In this document: positions 41,810-51,660 of the stretch, piece by piece
How positions within the stretch are numbered: position 1 is the stretch's first letter
Layout: each line of letters starts with the position of its first letter
DNA from: Dehalococcoidia bacterium
GTDB taxonomy: Bacteria; Chloroflexota; Dehalococcoidia; Bin125
NCBI GenBank assembly: GCA_022826965.1
Contig: JAJDTU010000005.1
Coordinates: forward strand, 496,001-560,000
Direction: 5' to 3'
DNA length: 64,000 nt
The notes under the pieces: model-generated
What the model was told of the DNA's origin: nothing
The model's input: the letters and a program-made list of their open reading frames with translations, nothing else
Database searches by the model: none
Position numbers and translations under genes: made by a program

Positions 41810-42598
41810 TCAGCGGGGATCGAGCGACCAGAGGCCGTAGCCGCCGGTCACGGGGACGACCGTGCCGGTGATGTAGCTGGCCGCGTCGGAGAGCAGGAAG
41901 GCCACCGCGCCGGCGACCTCGTCGTCCGCGCCGAGGCGGCGCATGGCGGTATGCGCCTCAACGCGCTCGCGGTACCAGCCCGGCATCGGCTCGGTCAGCG
42001 GCGTGTCGATAAAGGCCGGGGCGACGCAGTTGGCGCGAATCGGCGCCTTGAGCGAGTGCGCCCACTCGGCGGCGAGCGTCTTGGTCATCGCCTCGACCGC
42101 TGCCCGGGTCATCGAGTAGGCCGCCTGTCGCGGCAGACCGGTTTCCGCCCCGACGCTGGAGATGGTCACGATCGAGCCGCCGCGTTCGGCGTCGATCAGG
42201 CGGGCGGCGAAGTTGCGGGTGAGAAAAAACGTGCCGCGCTGGTTGATGTTCTGGATGTGGTCGTAGTCGTCGGCGGTGATCCGCTCGCCGCGCTGCAGGA
42301 TCGGCGAGATGCCGGCCACGTTGACCAGCCCGGTGAGCGGACCGATCGTCTCTTCCACGTCGTCGAGCAGGGATTCGTGGTCGTCGATGGCGGCGACATC
42401 GGCGCGGAACGCCCAGGCCTGGGCGCCGTTGTCGCGTATATCCTGCGCCACCTCTTCGACCTGCGACACCGTTCGCGCGGTGATCGCCACCTTCGCGCCC
42501 ATCTGCGCAATGAGTTCGGCGGCCGCGCGCCCGATTCCGCGACCGGCGCCGGAGACGAGCACGACCTGACCATCGAGACTGAACGGGGACTGACTCAT
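41810..42598 (-). CDS. SDR-family oxidoreductase with Lys-to-Arg change
   Basis: The 262-residue SDR has SGAGRGIG at residues 16-23, NVAG at 93-96, Ser147 in TISSVG and Tyr161 in AAYSMTRAAVEAMT. The catalytic lysine four residues after the tyrosine is Arg165. The C-terminal VNVAPAF-like and GTVVPVTGGYGLWSLD parts are typical. GGAGG lies about 9 nt before ATG 42598. An arginine could partly replace the lysine, so activity is possible but uncertain. It lies upstream of the nitrilase gene. Confidence 0.88.
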   Translation of the reverse strand: MSQSPFSLDGQVVLVSGAGRGIGRAAAELIAQMGAKVAITARTVSQVEEVAQDIRDNGAQAWAFRADVAAIDDHESLLDDVEETIGPLTGLVNVAGISPILQRGERITADDYDHIQNINQRGTFFLTRNFAARLIDAERGGSIVTISSVGAETGLPRQAAYSMTRAAVEAMTKTLAAEWAHSLKAPIRANCVAPAFIDTPLTEPMPGWYRERVEAHTAMRRLGADDEVAGAVAFLLSDAASYITGTVVPVTGGYGLWSLDPR

Positions 42599-42622
42599 GC
42601 TCGTCGCCTCCGAACCGGTCGA

Positions 42623-43519
42623 TCAGGCCCGACCGGGCTGTCGTTCCTCGAGTGCGATCGTGTCGCGGACGTGAAGATACAACCAGATCAGGTCGCGGGC
42701 CGCGGCAGTGATCTTGTCGATGGCGTCGATGAAGACCTCCAGCTGCGGCTCATGGATCGCAAGCGTATGCGTGAGCAGCACCCGGCGCCGCTGGTTGAGG
42801 ACGACCAGGGCCACCTGGTCGGGATTCATCGTGCGATCGGGTAGCCAGTCCATCTTGTGGGTAAGCGCCGACGACTGTTTGAGACCGTCCGCGAGTTCGA
42901 GCAGCACGCCCTGGTCAACCTTCTGTACCCGCTCGATCCCGTTGGTAATCGTGAGCACGGCGCCGGCGAACTGCCGCCAGTCCTGACGCGGAATCTCGCC
43001 GCGCGCGGACTCGACGTCGGCCAGGGTGGGCAGTTGCAGGTCGCGAAGCAGATCGTCGGCGTTGCGGCCGGCGGTCAAGATGCGAAACGCGGCCACTGAC
43101 GGCGCGCCGAGCTCGAAGTTCGTGAACGTCGTCAGCAATGGCTGCTCGTGTCGACGCCGGAGCGCCACGTAGAGGGCCATCAGCTCTTGCGCGGCGTTGA
43201 GGTACTCCTCGACGATCCGCATCCCGATCACCTTGCGATCGTCGGGATCGGCCAGCGCCTGCGAGCGGAACAGCGCCTCGGCGACGGTGCGGTGCGCCTT
43301 GGCGCCAAACTTGGCGTAGTTGTCGAGGAACGCGGTCTCGATCGCTTCCAGCGAGCGGTCCCAGCAGGGCGCGCAGACCTGCGTGCGCGGATCGGAGACT
43401 GTCAGGTCGAACTCGCCGCCGCACTCCTCGCAGTTCGCGATAGCGATGTCGTGGCGACCGTCGGCGTCGGCCCGGTAGGGCTGACGGGGATACGGTTCGG
43501 AGGGTTGTTGCCTGCTCAT
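42623..43519 (-). CDS. Unknown helical protein with N-terminal zinc ribbon, coupled to mutM
   Basis: A 298-residue product I do not recognise. After about 25 polar residues it has a likely zinc ribbon (ANCEECGGEFDLTV and QVCAPCWDRS), then mainly helical sequence with no transmembrane segment, including KVIGMRIVEEYLNAAQELM and ILTAGRNADDLL. The start MSRQQPSEP at 43519 shares its A with the TAA of mutM (TAATG), indicating coupled translation. The longer frame to 43606 is rejected as it only reads through mutM. A role connected with DNA repair is suggested by position alone. Confidence 0.7.
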   Translation of the reverse strand: MSRQQPSEPYPRQPYRADADGRHDIAIANCEECGGEFDLTVSDPRTQVCAPCWDRSLEAIETAFLDNYAKFGAKAHRTVAEALFRSQALADPDDRKVIGMRIVEEYLNAAQELMALYVALRRRHEQPLLTTFTNFELGAPSVAAFRILTAGRNADDLLRDLQLPTLADVESARGEIPRQDWRQFAGAVLTITNGIERVQKVDQGVLLELADGLKQSSALTHKMDWLPDRTMNPDQVALVVLNQRRRVLLTHTLAIHEPQLEVFIDAIDKITAAARDLIWLYLHVRDTIALEERQPGRA

Positions 43520-44412
43520 TAGGGCTTGAGGGTATCGCGAGCGTTCTTCGCTCGTGGCGGACGGGTCGACTTGACCGTCCGCGTGCGCTGGCGGACGGGT
43601 TGGCATCTGGGGCAGAAGTGGGTCGCTCGTCCGCCAACAATGATTCTGCGGATCGTCGCGCTGCAGTCGTCGCAGGGCTCGTCGGTGCGGCGGAAGACGC
43701 GGACGAAGTACTGTTGCTCGCCCTCTGCGCCGTCAACGTCGGTGTAGTCGCGGAACGATGCGCCCCCATGGGCGACGCCGTCCCGCAACGTTTGCTGGAT
43801 GGCGGCGTGCAACGCGCGACGCTCGGCCGGCCGCAGCGAACCGGCCGGGGCTTCCGGATTCAGGCGCGAGAGGAAGAGCGCCTCGTCGGCGTAGATGTTG
43901 CCGATTCCGGCGATGTTGCGCTGGTCGAGCAACGCCGCCTTGATCGGCTGTTGCCGTCCGCGCAGCGCCTGCCACATCGCTTCGGGCGTGAAATCGTCCG
44001 ATAGCGGCTCGGGTCCGAGCTCGGGCATCGCCTCTTCCATCTGATCGACGAGATCGATGGTGCCGAACTTGCGCACGTCGACGAAACGCAGTTGATCGCC
44101 GCGGTCGAGATCGAAGACGGCGCGGGTGAACGGTTCTGCTTCGTATCCGCGCGGGCGAAAGCGAAGCGAGCCGGTCATGCGCAGGTGGACGACGACGACC
44201 TGCTCGTTGTCGAGGTTGAGGCCGAGGTACTTGCCTCGGCGTCCCACCGTGGTGAAGGCGCAACCTCGAAGTTGGGAGTCGATCTCCGCGTCCGATCGCC
44301 CGCGCAACAGACGCTCGGCCCCGGGCAACAGCTTGAAGCCGACGATTTCCCGTCCGGCAATCAGCGGCTGGAGCTGTCGGCGAACGGTCTCGACCTCGGG
44401 CAGCTCGGGCAT
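43519..44412 (-). CDS. mutM: Formamidopyrimidine-DNA glycosylase
   Basis: The 297-residue enzyme removes oxidised purines from DNA and nicks the strand. The catalytic N-terminus MPELPEVETVRRQL, the lysine in VVVHLRMTGSLRF, the H2TH segment LLDQRNIAGIGNIYADEALF and a C-terminal zinc finger (CDDCSATIRRIIVGGRATHF then CPRC) are complete. A basic tail of about 25 residues follows the finger. It lies 9 bp after the DUF6159-like gene and overlaps the following zinc-ribbon gene. Confidence 0.96.
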   Translation of the reverse strand: MPELPEVETVRRQLQPLIAGREIVGFKLLPGAERLLRGRSDAEIDSQLRGCAFTTVGRRGKYLGLNLDNEQVVVVHLRMTGSLRFRPRGYEAEPFTRAVFDLDRGDQLRFVDVRKFGTIDLVDQMEEAMPELGPEPLSDDFTPEAMWQALRGRQQPIKAALLDQRNIAGIGNIYADEALFLSRLNPEAPAGSLRPAERRALHAAIQQTLRDGVAHGGASFRDYTDVDGAEGEQQYFVRVFRRTDEPCDDCSATIRRIIVGGRATHFCPRCQPVRQRTRTVKSTRPPRAKNARDTLKP

Positions 44413-44421
44413 CGGACGCGG

Positions 44422-45273
44422 TTAGTCCCTGAGCGCGTAGGCGTTGGACAGGGTGCGCTGGTCGAACCACTCGCTGCCCTTGCCCTCCGAGACCCACTCG
44501 TAGAGCGCCGCCTTGAAGATGCCCTCCATCGCGGCCACCGAGGCGAGCGCGATGCCGCCGAGGATCACGCCGACAATGATCGCGCCGACCGGCCAGATGA
44601 AGATCAAGACGACGACCGGGATGGCGACGATCAGCATGGCGAGCAGGTAGATCAGGAAGAAGGAGAAGCTGGCGGTGAGCTGTTCGCCCCAGGTCTGGCG
44701 GAGCAGGCTGCCTGATCTGCGGATCGCCCGGAACGGACCGACCCGCTCGACCACCAGGATGGGGATGACGAAGAAGGTGATGTAGGCCCAGGCAGTCTGC
44801 AGCAGCGCGACCAGGATGATCGCGACGATCCGCATGACGCCGTGACTGTTCTCGCGGGCCATGCTCTGCAGCGCCTGGAGGATCAGCCCGACGGTGCCGG
44901 TGATGATCGTCCAGCCGAGGATCGCGAGCCACATGCCGCGCACGGCGCGGATGCCGGACATGACGTTGGGGTCGCCGCCTTCCAGCCGTTCACGAGCAGC
45001 GGCGATCAGAGCGGCGTTGCAGAAGATGACCATGTAGAGCGCGCCGAAGTAGGCGACCAGCGTGATGATCAGGTCGACGATGTTGAACTCGGTTTCGCCG
45101 CTGCCGAGTCGGTCGAAGGTGCCCGTGCCGGCGAACACGCCTGCGGCGATCACGCCGACGATAATCGCGCCCAGTGTGCCCATGATCGGGAAGAAGATCA
45201 GCTCGCGGTCGAGCTGGAGCACCTTCCAGGACAGCTTGGTGATCTGCCAGGTGTTGCCGATCGTGCGAAACAT
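44422..45273 (-). CDS. DUF6159-like multi-pass membrane protein
   Basis: The 283-residue protein starts MFRTIGNTWQITKLSWKVLQ, followed by LDRELIFFPIMGTLGAI, the pattern of DUF6159 membrane proteins. Six hydrophobic stretches can be seen near residues 28-48, 66-92, 115-135, 150-172, 205-235 and 238-258. Family function is unknown. GAAAGGA precedes ATG 45273. It lies between polA and mutM on the same strand, 17 bp from the polA stop. Confidence 0.78.
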   Translation of the reverse strand: MFRTIGNTWQITKLSWKVLQLDRELIFFPIMGTLGAIIVGVIAAGVFAGTGTFDRLGSGETEFNIVDLIITLVAYFGALYMVIFCNAALIAAARERLEGGDPNVMSGIRAVRGMWLAILGWTIITGTVGLILQALQSMARENSHGVMRIVAIILVALLQTAWAYITFFVIPILVVERVGPFRAIRRSGSLLRQTWGEQLTASFSFFLIYLLAMLIVAIPVVVLIFIWPVGAIIVGVILGGIALASVAAMEGIFKAALYEWVSEGKGSEWFDQRTLSNAYALRD

Positions 45274-45290
45274 GGTGCGAGTCCTTTCGG

Positions 45291-48113
45291 TCAGTTGACC
45301 TCAAGCGGCTCGAGGTCTCGCCAGTTGGGCGCGCTTTTGACTTCAATCTGCAGCGGTACCACGAGGTTGAGCGAGGCGGGCATGATCTCGTGCAGGAGAG
45401 ATGCCAACTGGTCAACTTCCTCGTCGGGGACCTCGAAGATCAGCTCGTCGTGGACCTGGAGCAGCATGCGCGATCTCAACTCCTGCTTGCTTAACGCCTC
45501 GTCGATGTCGATCATGGCGCGCTTCATCACGTCCGCCGCGGTCCCCTGCACCGGCATGTTGACCGCCATCCGCTCGGCCGCGTTGCGACGCTGGAAGTTG
45601 CGTGAGTTGATCTCGGGCAGATAGCGTCGGCGACCCATCAGCGTCTCGGCGAACCCGCGCTCGTGCGTCGTTTCCTTGGTCTCCTCAATCCACTGCGCGA
45701 CCCGCTCGAAACGGCCGAAATAGGCGTCGATAAAGGCCTGCGCGTCACGTCGCTCCATTCCGCTGCGTTGCGAGAGGCCGTGGGCCGAGAGGCCGTAGAT
45801 CACACCGAAGTTCATCATCTTGGCGACCCGCCGCATCTCCGGCTGGACGTCGTCGATCGACACGCCGTAGGCGCCCGACGCTGTCGCCGCGTGGATGTCC
45901 TCGCCGTTGCGGAAAGCCGTGATCAGGCCGTCGTCCTCGGAGAGATGGGCGAGCACCCGCAGTTCGATCTGCGAGTAGTCGGCGGAAACGAAGTTGACGT
46001 CGGCGGCGTCGGCCAGCTCGTCCCACGGTTTCGCGACAAATGCCGCGCGGATCTGGCGGCCCTGCTCGGTGCGGACGGGGATGTTCTGCAGGTTGGGCGA
46101 CTCGGACGAGAGCCGGCCGGTGGCGGCGACGGTCTGGTTGTAGTCGGTGTGAATACGACCGGTGGAGACATGCACCTCGTTGGGCAGCGATTCGACGTAG
46201 GTGCTGCGCAGCTTCGTCAGCTCGCGCCACTGGAGGATGCGATTGACGATCGGGTGAGCGTCAACCAGTCGTTCCATTTGCTGAGCGTCGGTCGAGTAGC
46301 CCTGCGAGGTCTTGCGCGTCTTGGGCAGTTCGAGCTGATCGAACAGTACCCCGCTGAGCTGCTTGGGCGAGCCGATGTTGAACTCGTGCCCGGCGTCCTC
46401 GTAGATGTGCGTGGTGACCGAAGCGATCTCCGTGTTGAGCTGCTGGTCGAGGTCCTCGAGGATGTCGGTGTCGAGCGTGACCCCGGCCAACTCCATGTCG
46501 ACGAGGATCGGGATGAGTGGCAGTTCAAGTTCGCGGTAGAGCTTCTCCAGCACATCGTTCTTGGCCAGCTCGGGCAGCAGCAGGTTGGCGAGTCGCAGCG
46601 TAATGTCGGCGTCGGCTGCGGCGTACTTGCCGGCCTCGGCCGCCGCGACATCGACCATCGAGAGCTGATTGCGGCCCTTGCCGATCAGATCCTCGATCGG
46701 CGTCATTTGAATGCCCAGCTCGTTCTGGGCGAGCGACTTGAGGCCAATATGCGACTTGTTCAGCACGAACGCTGCGACCATCGTGTCGTCGTGCAGACCG
46801 CGCAGCTGGATGCCGTGGCGGCGCAGCACCTTGATGTCGAACTTCGCGTTGTGCAGCAGCTTGGGCACGAGCGAGTTCTCGAGCAGCGGACGCAGCGCCG
46901 ACTTGACCAGCTCGTGGTCGAGTTGCGAATCGTCGTCTCGATGTCCAACCGGGATGTAGCAGCCCTGGCCCTCTTCGTCCGAGAGCGCGTAGCCGGCGAT
47001 CTCGCAGTCGATCGTGTCCGTGGACGAGGTCTCCAGGTCGACGGCGAGCAGCGGCGCCTTCGCACCACGCTCGATCCATTCCTGCAGCTTGGCCTCGTCG
47101 GTGACGAGGTCGTAATGCTCGACGGACGGTTGCTGCATGACCGGCTCGGCATCGTCGTCAAGGCCGGGGATCTGGTCGAGCAACGTGCGAAACTCGAGCT
47201 CCTGGAACTTGGCAATGACGTCATCGCGGTCGAAGGCCGTGACGTCGGCGGCGGCAACGTCGAGAGTGACCGGCGCATTGTGGCGGATCGTGGCCAGATC
47301 CTTGCTCATGAACGCGTTGTCGCGGTCGTCGACCAGCTTCTTCTGTGTGCCGGGGGGCTTGACTTCGTCGATGTGCTCGTAGATCTGCTCGACCGTGCCG
47401 TACTGATTGAGCAGCTTGACCGCGCCGACCTTGCCCACACCCTTGACGCCGGGAATGTTGTCCGACTTGTCGCCGACCAGCGCCTTGAAGTCGATGATCT
47501 GGATTGGCTCAACCTCGTAGCGGGCGCGCACGGCCGCTGGGCCGTCGTAGGCGGTGTACTCGCTCTTGTAGGGGTTGTAGAGGTAGACCGAGATGTCATC
47601 GGTCACGAGCTGGAGGATGTCGCTGTCCAGCGTGCAAATCCACGTGTCGAAGCCCTCGGCGACGGCCTGATCGGCGAGCGTGCCGAGCACATCGTCTGCC
47701 TCGAACCCGGGTTCCTGGTAGATGGGTACGGAGAACGCCTGGGCAATCTCGCGGCAACGCTCGATTTGCGAGGGCAGATCTTCCGGCATTGGCTCGCGGT
47801 GGGCCTTGTAGTTCGGGTCGATATCGCGGCGGAAGACGGTGGCGTCGTCGACGTCGAAGGCGAAGGCCGCGTGCGTCGGCTCGAGCGTGCGGAAAATGTG
47901 CAGCAGCGTCGCCGTGAATCCCCGAACGGCGCCAGTCGGTTCGCCGGCCGTGGTGCGTAGATTGGCGCGTTGCATCGCGAAATATGCGCGGAAAATCAGG
48001 GCGTAGGCGTCGAAAATGACGATCCGCTTGCGTTGCTCAGCCGCGTCGTCGGCAGCCTCGGAGAGCGCCGTCATCCGCGATTGTTGTTCCGATTCGTCGG
48101 TGCTGGTTGACAT
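45291..48113 (-). CDS. polA: DNA polymerase I
   Basis: The 940-residue protein has three parts. The 5' nuclease (about 30-330) begins [17 protein letters not shown] and contains [10 protein letters not shown] and [15 protein letters not shown]. The 3'-5' exonuclease (about 340-540) keeps all motifs: [22 protein letters not shown] and [12 protein letters not shown], so proofreading is likely. The polymerase (550-940) has [34 protein letters not shown] and [17 protein letters not shown] lies 6 nt before ATG 48113, opposite the divergent uvrA promoter. Confidence 0.97.
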   Translation of the reverse strand: MSTSTDESEQQSRMTALSEAADDAAEQRKRIVIFDAYALIFRAYFAMQRANLRTTAGEPTGAVRGFTATLLHIFRTLEPTHAAFAFDVDDATVFRRDIDPNYKAHREPMPEDLPSQIERCREIAQAFSVPIYQEPGFEADDVLGTLADQAVAEGFDTWICTLDSDILQLVTDDISVYLYNPYKSEYTAYDGPAAVRARYEVEPIQIIDFKALVGDKSDNIPGVKGVGKVGAVKLLNQYGTVEQIYEHIDEVKPPGTQKKLVDDRDNAFMSKDLATIRHNAPVTLDVAAADVTAFDRDDVIAKFQELEFRTLLDQIPGLDDDAEPVMQQPSVEHYDLVTDEAKLQEWIERGAKAPLLAVDLETSSTDTIDCEIAGYALSDEEGQGCYIPVGHRDDDSQLDHELVKSALRPLLENSLVPKLLHNAKFDIKVLRRHGIQLRGLHDDTMVAAFVLNKSHIGLKSLAQNELGIQMTPIEDLIGKGRNQLSMVDVAAAEAGKYAAADADITLRLANLLLPELAKNDVLEKLYRELELPLIPILVDMELAGVTLDTDILEDLDQQLNTEIASVTTHIYEDAGHEFNIGSPKQLSGVLFDQLELPKTRKTSQGYSTDAQQMERLVDAHPIVNRILQWRELTKLRSTYVESLPNEVHVSTGRIHTDYNQTVAATGRLSSESPNLQNIPVRTEQGRQIRAAFVAKPWDELADAADVNFVSADYSQIELRVLAHLSEDDGLITAFRNGEDIHAATASGAYGVSIDDVQPEMRRVAKMMNFGVIYGLSAHGLSQRSGMERRDAQAFIDAYFGRFERVAQWIEETKETTHERGFAETLMGRRRYLPEINSRNFQRRNAAERMAVNMPVQGTAADVMKRAMIDIDEALSKQELRSRMLLQVHDELIFEVPDEEVDQLASLLHEIMPASLNLVVPLQIEVKSAPNWRDLEPLEVN

Positions 48114-48119
48114 GCAGCG

Positions 48120-48125
48120 AGTATA
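48120..48125 (-). promoter_or_regulatory. Candidate -10 hexamer TATACT of polA
   Basis: On the minus strand TATACT, close to the -10 consensus, ends 6 nt before ATG 48113 with no Shine-Dalgarno sequence. Confidence 0.55.
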
Positions 48126-48165
48126 GGTAGCCTCGGATCCATCGAATGCGGATCACTGGTTGGGC

Positions 48166-48171
48166 TACGCT
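48166..48171 (+). promoter_or_regulatory. Candidate -10 hexamer TACGCT of uvrA
   Basis: TACGCT lies 40 nt before GTG 48212. The leader would include GGAGAG before the start codon. It shares the 98-bp gap with the divergent polA promoter. Confidence 0.4.
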
Positions 48172-48211
48172 GGATTGGCTGACCGAGTCGGGTGAGCTTG
48201 GAGAGTGACAG

Positions 48212-51121
48212 GTGCCGGCAGATCGGATCCTGGTCCGCGGCGCGCGGGAACACAATCTCAAAGACATCGACGTTGAACTGCCGCGCGACAAGCTGGTCGT
48301 GATCACCGGCCTGTCCGGCTCAGGCAAATCGTCGCTCGCCTTCGACACGATTTATGCCGAGGGACAGCGCCGCTACGTGGAGTCGCTGTCGGCCTACGCT
48401 CGGCAGTTCCTGGGCCGGATGGAGAAACCGGACGTCGACTACATCGAGGGCCTGTCTCCGGCGATCTCGATTGACCAGAAGACCGGCTCTCGCAACCCGC
48501 GCTCGACGGTCGGCACGGTGACCGAAATCTACGACTACCTGCGTCTGCTCTTCGCTCGCGCCGGCCGACCACACTGCCCGATCTGCGGCGACCCAATCGC
48601 GCAACAGACCGTCCAGCAGATGGTCGACGCCGTGCTGACCCTCGGCGAGCAGCGGCGGTTGATGATCATGGCGCCGGTCGTGCGCGACCGCAAGGGCGAG
48701 CACAAGGGAGTCTTCGAGGACGCGCGCAACCGTGGCTTCGTCCGCGTCCGCGTTGACGGTGAAGTGTTGTCGTTGGACGACGAGATCGAGCTGGAGAAGA
48801 ACAAGAACCACGCGATCGACGTGATCGTCGACCGGGTCGCGTTGCCGGCCGACGACATCGACGACGAAGACCGAACCATCCTCGCCAATCGGATGGCCGA
48901 CTCGATTGAGCAGGCGCTGGGGTTGGGCGACGGGATTGTCCGCATTCGACCGCTGGATGCAGACGACGATCTGATCTTCTCGGAGCAACTCGCCTGTCCG
49001 CGCGACATGTTCGCGCTGGGCGAAATCGAACCCCGCTCGTTCTCGTTCAACACCCCGCACGGCGCCTGCCCCGACTGCACCGGGCTCGGGATCACGATGC
49101 AGGTCGATCCGATGCTGGTTCTGCCCGATCGAACCAAGTCGCTCGATCAGGGCGCGATTGCGCCGTGGTCGCGATCGACCACCCACACCGGTTGGCATCG
49201 ACGCATGCTGGAAGCGGTATTCGAGCAGTTCGATGCCGCAACCGACGCACCGTTCCAGGACTTGCCCGACGGACTGGTCGATGCCGTGCTGTACGGATTG
49301 CCCGAGCCGATCGTGGTCGACTTCGTCAACCACCGCGGCCGGCATCGGCGCTACGAGACGCAGTTCGAAGGCGTGATCCACAACCTCGACCGGCGCCATC
49401 GCGAGACGGACTCCGACTGGTCGCGCACCGAGATCGAGCGCTACATGACCGCCGTGCCCTGCTCGTCCTGCGGGGGAGCACGGCTCAAGCCCGAATCGCT
49501 GGCGGTACTGGTGGACGACCGTTCGATTGTCGACGTGACCCAGATGTCGGTGGCGACCGCGGCGCTCTGGGCCAACCGACTGAGCGGCGCCGACACCCCG
49601 CTCAGTCCGCGCGAGATGGCGATTGCGACGCAGATTCTCAAGGAGATCCGCGAGCGCCTGACGTTCCTGGTTGATGTCGGACTCGACTACCTGACGCTCG
49701 ACCGCACGGCCGCCACGCTCTCGGGCGGCGAAGCGCAGCGGATCCGGCTGGCAACGCAGATTGGCTCGTCGCTGATGGGCGTGCTCTACGTCTGCGACGA
49801 GCCGTCGATTGGACTGCACCCGCTCGACGATGAGCGATTGATTCGCACGCTCAAGCGGCTGCGCGACCTGGGCAACACCGTGCTGATCGTGGAGCACGAT
49901 GAGGCGACCATGCGTGCGGCCGACTACATCGTCGACATGGGACCGGGCGCAGGCGAAGCAGGTGGCCGAATCGTCGCGGCGGGACCGCCCTCGACGATCA
50001 TGGAGTACGACGGCTCGATGACCGGCGACTATCTGAGCGGTCGGCGCAGCATTCCGATGCCAGCCCAGCGGCGCCCCGGCAACGGCGATGAGCTGACCGT
50101 GCTGGGGGCGTCGGAGCACAACCTGCGCGACATCGACGCCAGCTTCCCGTTGGGCACGTTCATCTGCGTGACCGGCGTCTCCGGGTCGGGCAAGAGCACG
50201 CTGGTCAACGATTTGCTGCACGCTTCGGCGGCGCAGCAGTTGCACGGAGCGCGCCGGCGTCCCGGGTCAATGCGCGGACTGCGGGGACTGGATGCGATCG
50301 ACAAGGTGATCGACATCGACCAGTCGCCGATCGGCCGCACGCCGCGTTCGAATCCGGCGACCTACACGGGCCTGTTCACGCCGGTGCGTGAGCTGTTCGC
50401 TTCGGTGCCTGAATCGCGAATGCGGGGCTACAAGCCGGGCCGCTTCTCGTTCAACGTCAAGGGCGGTCGCTGCGAGGCCTGCAAGGGTGACGGCTACAAC
50501 ACGATTGAGATGCAGTTCCTGCCCGACGTGACCGTGCCCTGCGAAGTCTGCCAGGGCGATCGATACAACCGCGAAGCCCTGGAAATCCGCTACAAGAACC
50601 AGACGATCGCCGACATCCTCAACATGACGGTCGACGAGGCGGCGGCGTTGTTCGACGCCAATCCCACAGTCTCGCGCAAGCTGCGCACCCTGCAGGCGGT
50701 CGGTCTGGGCTACATCAAGCTTGGCCAGCCGGCGACGACGCTGTCGGGCGGGGAGGCGCAGCGAGTCAAACTGTCCACCGAACTCTCGAAGCGCTCGACC
50801 GGGCGGACGCTCTATCTGCTGGACGAACCGACGACCGGCCTCTCCTTCTCCGATGTCGAGGCGCTCTTGCAGGTGTTGCAGCAGCTCGTGGACGCCGGCA
50901 ACACCGTCGTCGTCATCGAGCATCACCTGGACGTGATCAAGAACGCCGACTGGATTATCGACCTCGGACCGCTTGGTGGAGACCGAGGAGGACAGGTGGT
51001 GGCGGAGGGCACGCCCGAGGATGTGGCGCTCGAGAAGGGCTCGTACACGGGCCAGTTTTTGCAGGATGTGTTGGCCCAGCATGGCTGGCGTGCACCCGCC
51101 GAGGCAGTGGCCGCGTCCTAG
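48212..51121 (+). CDS. uvrA: Excinuclease ABC subunit UvrA
   Basis: The 969-residue damage sensor of nucleotide excision repair contains two ABC ATPase halves. Half 1 has [20 protein letters not shown] near residue 30, and half 2 has [18 protein letters not shown] near 653. Signature [17 protein letters not shown] and [17 protein letters not shown], and Walker B regions [12 protein letters not shown] and [12 protein letters not shown], follow. Zinc modules [18 protein letters not shown] and [11 protein letters not shown] are visible. GTG 48212 follows GGAGAG by about 8 nt. Note that half 2 has SF where many UvrA proteins have HF in the D-loop. Confidence 0.97.
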   Translation: MPADRILVRGAREHNLKDIDVELPRDKLVVITGLSGSGKSSLAFDTIYAEGQRRYVESLSAYARQFLGRMEKPDVDYIEGLSPAISIDQKTGSRNPRSTVGTVTEIYDYLRLLFARAGRPHCPICGDPIAQQTVQQMVDAVLTLGEQRRLMIMAPVVRDRKGEHKGVFEDARNRGFVRVRVDGEVLSLDDEIELEKNKNHAIDVIVDRVALPADDIDDEDRTILANRMADSIEQALGLGDGIVRIRPLDADDDLIFSEQLACPRDMFALGEIEPRSFSFNTPHGACPDCTGLGITMQVDPMLVLPDRTKSLDQGAIAPWSRSTTHTGWHRRMLEAVFEQFDAATDAPFQDLPDGLVDAVLYGLPEPIVVDFVNHRGRHRRYETQFEGVIHNLDRRHRETDSDWSRTEIERYMTAVPCSSCGGARLKPESLAVLVDDRSIVDVTQMSVATAALWANRLSGADTPLSPREMAIATQILKEIRERLTFLVDVGLDYLTLDRTAATLSGGEAQRIRLATQIGSSLMGVLYVCDEPSIGLHPLDDERLIRTLKRLRDLGNTVLIVEHDEATMRAADYIVDMGPGAGEAGGRIVAAGPPSTIMEYDGSMTGDYLSGRRSIPMPAQRRPGNGDELTVLGASEHNLRDIDASFPLGTFICVTGVSGSGKSTLVNDLLHASAAQQLHGARRRPGSMRGLRGLDAIDKVIDIDQSPIGRTPRSNPATYTGLFTPVRELFASVPESRMRGYKPGRFSFNVKGGRCEACKGDGYNTIEMQFLPDVTVPCEVCQGDRYNREALEIRYKNQTIADILNMTVDEAAALFDANPTVSRKLRTLQAVGLGYIKLGQPATTLSGGEAQRVKLSTELSKRSTGRTLYLLDEPTTGLSFSDVEALLQVLQQLVDAGNTVVVIEHHLDVIKNADWIIDLGPLGGDRGGQVVAEGTPEDVALEKGSYTGQFLQDVLAQHGWRAPAEAVAAS

Positions 51122-51190
51122 ATTCCAGAGCGTCTCTCCCAGGGTCTCCGGGGGATAAAGATCAGTGTTTGCAGCAAACTCAATTCGCTA

Positions 51191-51219
51191 TTGCGAAACA
51201 GGGGATGCCGTCCTATAAG
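51191..51219 (+). promoter_or_regulatory. Sigma-70-type promoter of the ferredoxin gene
   Basis: TTGCGA (51191-51196) and TATAAG (51214-51219) are separated by exactly 17 bp, the best two-box promoter in the window. Transcription would start near 51226, giving a leader of about 55 nt with GAGAGGA before ATG 51283. Confidence 0.65.
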
Positions 51220-51282
51220 TGGGGTAGTCGCGAAAACGTCGGTGGCGGCGTAGCGCAGGACGAGGGACGAGAGGATGGACCG

Positions 51283-51564
51283 ATGACCTACGTGATCGCA
51301 GAGCCATGCATTGACGTGAAGGACCAATCCTGCGTCGAAGTTTGCCCCGTGGACTGCATCCACGCCGACGACGATGACCGCATGCTCTACATCTCACCAG
51401 ACGAGTGCATCGACTGCGGCGCCTGCGAGCCGGCCTGTCCCGTGACCGCCATCTTCTCCGAGGACGACGTGCCGGACGAGTGGCAGGCGTTCACCGAGAT
51501 CAACGCCGAATGGTTCGACGACCCGGACTCCGCCCGTTCCAAGGTCGCCGAGCTCGCCCCCTAG
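51283..51564 (+). CDS. fdxA: Seven-iron-type ferredoxin
   Basis: A 93-residue acidic electron carrier. Eight cysteines at 9, 17, 21, 25, 42, 45, 48 and 52 give the arrangement of bacterial [3Fe-4S][4Fe-4S] ferredoxins (CIDVKDQSCVEVCPVDCI and CIDCGACEPACPV). ATG 51283 follows GAGAGGA. An upstream ATG at 51169 is rejected since it would add 38 unrelated residues spanning the promoter. A short acidic C-terminal tail contains the aspartate-rich EWFDDPDSARSKVAEL. The redox partner cannot be named. Confidence 0.92.
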   Translation: MTYVIAEPCIDVKDQSCVEVCPVDCIHADDDDRMLYISPDECIDCGACEPACPVTAIFSEDDVPDEWQAFTEINAEWFDDPDSARSKVAELAP

Positions 51565-51660
51565 TTCGGACGCTTCTAGCCAAGATTCCACACGACGCTG
51601 CCGCCCTGGCCGAACGCCACTCCGTTGGCATTCCGCCAAATCGCGGCAGCGTTCTCGTGT

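Noticed and set aside
45663-47960. Plus-strand open frame of 765 codons opposite polA
   Set aside because: It lies wholly antisense to polA, lacks recognisable domains, and is of the valine/leucine/arginine-rich kind produced by high GC at third codon positions.
48320-50245. Minus-strand open frame of 641 codons opposite uvrA
   Set aside because: It is entirely antisense to uvrA, which has all motifs; no start signal or family match is evident.
51169-51282. Upstream extension of the ferredoxin to an ATG at 51169
   Set aside because: The extension overlaps the clear -35/-10 promoter and adds residues unrelated to ferredoxins.
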